This document shows positions 36,228 through 39,669 of a stretch of 39,669 nt of DNA, in pieces. Source of the DNA: Nanobdellota archaeon (lineage in GTDB: Archaea > Nanobdellota > Nanobdellia > UBA10117 > ARS21); contig JAAZYP010000001.1 in the NCBI GenBank assembly GCA_014239585.1, positions 71,752 through 111,420 on the forward strand. Reading direction: 5' to 3'. Position 1 is the stretch's first letter. Every line of letters starts with the position of its first letter. Made by a program: the position numbers and the translations under genes. The notes under the pieces are model-generated. The model had not been told where the DNA came from and searched no databases. It saw only the letters and a program-made list of their open reading frames with translations.

Positions 36228-36632
36228 ATGGGACTCGGAAACGGTAGTTATGACGGAAGAACTATGACTAAACCAACATACAAGATTTTATCGTTAGTAA
36301 AAAAACATTTATCTTCTGAATTAATCGATTTTGGATACATTAGTAATTATGAAAATAAATTTACAACTCAACTTTTTCAATTTGAATCAGTGGGCGAAAG
36401 ATGGAAACGAAGATTATTCGGACACGGAGAATCAAAATATATTGGCGAATTTACATTAAAAGAACATGAAGATTCATTTTCAGTTGATTATGCTTTCAAA
36501 AGGACAACCGATACAAATCATGTTCCGAGAAGTAATTGGAGAGCTGCCAGAAAATTTAAGAATGATTGGAAAAAAGAATCTCTAGAGAAGAAAATAGGTA
36601 AAAAAATTATTTCAGATGCAAGATATAAATAA
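36228..36632 (+). CDS. Hypothetical protein (up to 134 aa; start uncertain, possibly MTKPTYK)
   Basis: ORF in gap; no family recognised. Confidence 0.55.
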   Translation: MGLGNGSYDGRTMTKPTYKILSLVKKHLSSELIDFGYISNYENKFTTQLFQFESVGERWKRRLFGHGESKYIGEFTLKEHEDSFSVDYAFKRTTDTNHVPRSNWRAARKFKNDWKKESLEKKIGKKIISDARYK

Positions 36633-37337
36633 TCACGATAAAAAAGTTTGAATTATTTCTGCTGCATTTTTTTCAGTGATTCCACTTGAATCATTATCTG
36701 GAACAACTTCAACTAAATCGCAACCGATAATATTTCCTTTTTTTAGATGTTTTATTGAAGAAATAAGTTGAGTCATTGAAAGTCCCCTCGGAACCGGATG
36801 ATCCACTGCCGGAGCTTCACGCGGATCTAAAACATCCATATCTATTGTAACATAATATCTTCGCGAATGTATACGTTTTATTTGATTAAAATGAATCCGT
36901 TTTACTCGTTCAGTATCTTTCAAAAATTCTTTTTCTTCCGGTTCAATTGCACGATTTCCTATCAAATATATGGTTCGACAATTATGTAGTTCTAAAATTC
37001 TTCGCATAACTGTCGCATGGCTAAATTTGTGTTTATAAAAATCATATAAATCTGGATGTGCATCAAACCAAAATACATCAAAGGGTTTTGTTTGCGCCTT
37101 TAATATCGGATAAGTAATTGAATGATCTCCACCAATAAAAAATAAAAAATATTTGTTCAGAAGTTTTTTTGCTTTTGCATAGATCTTATCGTTGGCAGAC
37201 TCCTGAGTACAATTTGCTAAATTTAAACTTTGAAATCGGATACCTAACTCTTTCCGAATTGCAGCAACACCTTTTTCTGCACCAGTTTCAAATTCTTTAT
37301 AAAGTGCAATTGGCGCACCAATTAATTTAACTTCCAT
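36633..37337 (-). CDS. speB: Agmatinase/arginase-family ureohydrolase
   Basis: FIGGDHSITYPI...FWFDAHPDLYD...YVTIDMDVLDPREAPAVDHPVPRGLS...GCDLVEVVPDND: metal-ligand motifs complete; start at MEVKLIG. Confidence 0.9.
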   Translation of the reverse strand: MEVKLIGAPIALYKEFETGAEKGVAAIRKELGIRFQSLNLANCTQESANDKIYAKAKKLLNKYFLFFIGGDHSITYPILKAQTKPFDVFWFDAHPDLYDFYKHKFSHATVMRRILELHNCRTIYLIGNRAIEPEEKEFLKDTERVKRIHFNQIKRIHSRRYYVTIDMDVLDPREAPAVDHPVPRGLSMTQLISSIKHLKKGNIIGCDLVEVVPDNDSSGITEKNAAEIIQTFLS

Positions 37338-37710
37338 ATTCGCATCCAGCAATATTTGCTAATTGATTAAGATCCCTTACACCAGTCATTGTTTGACCTG
37401 CAATTTTCCAAGTAGGATATCCAGTAATTCCTTCGATTTGGCAACGTTCAGATTGAGGATTGTCTCCACGAGAATCACACTCAATATAATTAATATATTT
37501 GAAAGTATTACCGAACAATTTTTTTTGTTCAGCACAAGCGCCACACCAAAATGCACCATACATTTGTGCACCGTTATCTGTCAAACATTGAGCAAGTTCC
37601 GCAACTTCCGGATCTTCTTGAGAAGTCAAGTAAGAAATTGAACCAACTACAAATACCAAAACAACAATTCCAATTAAAGAAATTTTCAGATTTTTTTTCT
37701 TAATTTTCAT
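37327..37710 (-). CDS. Membrane-anchored thioredoxin-fold protein (VKOR-associated Trx type)
   Basis: N-terminal TM ISLIGIVVLVFVVGSISYL; LAQCLTDNGAQMYGAFWCGACAEQKKLFGNTFKYINYIECD...GITGYPTWKI; start at MKIKKKN. Confidence 0.85.
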   Translation of the reverse strand: MKIKKKNLKISLIGIVVLVFVVGSISYLTSQEDPEVAELAQCLTDNGAQMYGAFWCGACAEQKKLFGNTFKYINYIECDSRGDNPQSERCQIEGITGYPTWKIAGQTMTGVRDLNQLANIAGCEYGS

Positions 37711-37796
37711 ACGAATAAATGATCTATATGACCTGCGATTAATAAACTTAACGAACAAAATCCAATTAAAAATAAAATACGATATTTATTTTTCAT
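37707..37796 (-). CDS. 29-aa single-TM micro-ORF
   Basis: MKNKYRILFLIGFCSLSLLIAGHIDHLFV; ATGA overlap with the aIF2-gamma stop on one side and with the thioredoxin start on the other. Confidence 0.5.
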   Translation of the reverse strand: MKNKYRILFLIGFCSLSLLIAGHIDHLFV

Positions 37797-39007
37797 TTAA
37801 TCTCTCCATATCCAATTAAGTGCCATCTACTTCCAAATTTTCTACTGATTGAAACTTTTGAACCAATTCTTGCAGAAATTGCCTTTTTCAAATTTATAAT
37901 TATTTTTTTACCTGGCTGAGTAACTTCACCCCAAGTTGTAGCAGTACCTATATTCAAAACTAATGTTTCATTTGATTTAATCGGGTCGATATTTAAATTT
38001 TCTTTAGCACCAAGAACTTTATCAAATAGTTTAACTTCCAGCGTTAAATTACTAATTATTTTTGGACTTTTACCTACTGAAGAAATAACATTTCCAACTA
38101 ATGAATCAGTTCTAGTTTGACTCGGATCTAGTTCAGTTTCAATTGCAATTGAACCACCTGGACCTTTATCCGTTACGAAAGTTCCACCTGACACAATCTT
38201 TGTTATTTTAGTTTTTACTGGTTCCCAGGTTGAAATACCTTTACGTTCAGTTCTGAATCCAGGTGAAATTTCGATTTCTTGTCCAACTTTAAATTTACCT
38301 GAAGTTATAGTTCCACCTAAAATTCCTCCAGTCAGATTTTTAATTTCAGTTCCAGGTTTATTTATATCAAAACTTCTTGCAACAATAAATTCTGAAACAT
38401 CGCCCCGTTTAGATTTGACAGTAGGAATAAATTCTTGAATTGCTTCAAGCAAAATATCAACATTTACGCCCTTCTGTGCAGATAAAGGAATTATTGGAAC
38501 TTCAAATCCCAAAGTATCTTTTACAAATTTTTTAATTTGAACATAATTTTCTTTAGCTTCTTTTTCAGTAATTAAATCAATTTTATTTTGAACGATAATT
38601 ATATTTTTGATCCCAAGAATTTTCAAAACAGTTAAGTGCTCTCGAGTTTGTGGCTGTGGGCATTTCTCATTTGCTGCAACCATTAAAATTGCACCATTCA
38701 TAATTGCCGCACCCGAAATCATTACAGCCATTAATGTTTCGTGTCCTGGCGCATCGATTAATGAAACCTTTCTAAGAATTTTATTTTCTTTACCTTTATC
38801 ATCTTTTTCAGAAGTTGTCAAATTTCCTTTTGAATCTTTACGTATAGTTATATCTGCATAACCAAGTTTAATGGTAATTCCACGTTTTAATTCTTCAGAA
38901 TGAGTATCTGTCCATTTACCGGAAAGCGCAGAAGTGAGTGTTGTTTTACCGTGATCTACGTGACCAATTAAACCGATATTCATTTCAGGCATAACTGTTT
39001 TTGACAT
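37793..39007 (-). CDS. eif2g: Translation initiation factor aIF2 gamma subunit
   Basis: NIGLIGHVDHGKTTLTSALSGKWTDTHSEELKRGITIKLGYAD...DAPGHETLMAVMISGAAIMNGAILMVAANEKCPQPQTREHL...QNKIDL. Confidence 0.97.
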   Translation of the reverse strand: MSKTVMPEMNIGLIGHVDHGKTTLTSALSGKWTDTHSEELKRGITIKLGYADITIRKDSKGNLTTSEKDDKGKENKILRKVSLIDAPGHETLMAVMISGAAIMNGAILMVAANEKCPQPQTREHLTVLKILGIKNIIIVQNKIDLITEKEAKENYVQIKKFVKDTLGFEVPIIPLSAQKGVNVDILLEAIQEFIPTVKSKRGDVSEFIVARSFDINKPGTEIKNLTGGILGGTITSGKFKVGQEIEISPGFRTERKGISTWEPVKTKITKIVSGGTFVTDKGPGGSIAIETELDPSQTRTDSLVGNVISSVGKSPKIISNLTLEVKLFDKVLGAKENLNIDPIKSNETLVLNIGTATTWGEVTQPGKKIIINLKKAISARIGSKVSISRKFGSRWHLIGYGEIK

Positions 39008-39046
39008 GAAGTTAGGTTTTAATCTTAGTTTATAAACGTTAAGTAT

Positions 39047-39220
39047 TTACTTTGCAATTCGTTTTTCTTTGACCTTTGGTCTAAAATTTCGACTTTTACA
39101 TTTAGGACAAACAATTAGTTTTGCTTTAATTCTAGGAGTTGAAGCTCTAACTTTAGCTTTACATTTACGACAAATAAATACTCGGTTAAATAATCGAACT
39201 TCAGCTTCAGGGATTTTCAT
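39047..39220 (-). CDS. rpl40e: Ribosomal protein L40e (57 aa), below ORF-track cutoff
   Basis: MKIPEAEVRLFNRVFICRKCKAKVRASTPRIKAKLIVCPKCKSRNFRPKVKEKRIAK; two CxxC pairs. Confidence 0.85.
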   Translation of the reverse strand: MKIPEAEVRLFNRVFICRKCKAKVRASTPRIKAKLIVCPKCKSRNFRPKVKEKRIAK

Positions 39221-39221
39221 T

Positions 39222-39617
39222 TTAATTTACCATTTGTTTCATCATTCTTTTACCCATGATTTCCCAATACATAATTGTTTTTCCTGCTTCAACTTGTCCT
39301 TGTAAGTCTTCAGGAATTTCTAAATCAAAAGTTTCATATGTTTCCATATCCATAATTTGCGCAGTTGTTCCCGAAACAGATAGAACTTGTGCATTTTGTT
39401 TTTGTAAATTTGGAACTTCAACATGTTGATGTGCAGTCATTACGATATTTGATTTATTTCCCGTAAAAATATTTTTAGCATCTACTCGATATTTTGCGTG
39501 TCCATGTTTACCGGGTGCAGATTTAGACATGGAAGTGATTTGATAAGGGGCACCATTGATAACGATGTATCTACCTACCTTCATTTTTCCGATTTCTGCC
39601 ATAGAAATATCTGACAT
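39222..39617 (-). CDS. eif5a: Translation initiation factor aIF5A (hypusine site Lys in APGKHGHAK)
   Basis: VGRYIVINGAPYQITSMSKSAPGKHGHAKYRVDAKNIFTGNK. Confidence 0.96.
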   Translation of the reverse strand: MSDISMAEIGKMKVGRYIVINGAPYQITSMSKSAPGKHGHAKYRVDAKNIFTGNKSNIVMTAHQHVEVPNLQKQNAQVLSVSGTTAQIMDMETYETFDLEIPEDLQGQVEAGKTIMYWEIMGKRMMKQMVN

Positions 39618-39636
39618 AAGAGCAGTAGAAACAAGA

Positions 39637-39647
39637 GATTTATAAGG
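39637..39647 (-). promoter_or_regulatory. TATA box of aIF5A
   Basis: ccttataaatc on the minus strand about 25 nt upstream of the start at 39617. Confidence 0.6.
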
Positions 39648-39669
39648 TTTATCTTAAAGCGTTTTCAAG

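Noticed and set aside
39069-39305. 78-aa plus-strand ORF
   Set aside because: Antisense to ribosomal protein L40e, which is well supported.
1-39669. tRNA/rRNA genes, CRISPR arrays, transposons
   Set aside because: Intergenic gaps are mostly under 140 nt and AT-rich; no cloverleaf, repeat-spacer or IS-like structures seen by eye (tRNAscan-SE and CRISPR search would be decisive).

Overview
Low-GC, gene-dense archaeal chromosomal window (possibly DPANN-like; lineage call is low confidence). It is mostly informational and housekeeping genes. tRNA maturation nucleases: RNase Z, EndA, RNase P subunits Rpp30 and Pop5, and L7Ae. An exosome/proteasome super-operon: L7Ae-S28e-L24e-Pop5-PsmA-SBDS-Rrp4-Rrp41-Rrp42-RpoK-S2-DUF192. 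GlyRS, GluRS and TyrRS. aIF2-gamma, L40e and aIF5A. A B12-dependent RNR (NrdJ) sits next to a cobalamin adenosyltransferase. A tightly overlapping redox operon encodes glutaredoxin, glutamate dehydrogenase, thioredoxin reductase, a MauE/DoxX-like protein and a Cys-pair membrane protein, followed by a 3-Cys ferredoxin and a DUF1858-IscA fusion. Also present: TldD/TldE, a MacB-like ABC exporter with a CARDB-like secreted partner, and an agmatinase with a membrane-anchored thioredoxin. No rRNA, tRNA, CRISPR array, transposon or prophage was recognised. Most notable observations: a GluRS that ends before its anticodon-binding beta-barrel and has an altered KMSKS-like motif; a 29-aa TM micro-ORF joined by ATGA overlaps between aIF2-gamma and a thioredoxin; the redox operon with a palindrome near its predicted start; compact shared TATA boxes in divergent pairs; near-universal overlap of convergent gene ends; a PD-(D/E)XK + DEDD (DUF2779) nuclease; and several small ORFs missing from the 60-aa-cutoff track. 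All calls are by eye from motifs; no homology search was run.
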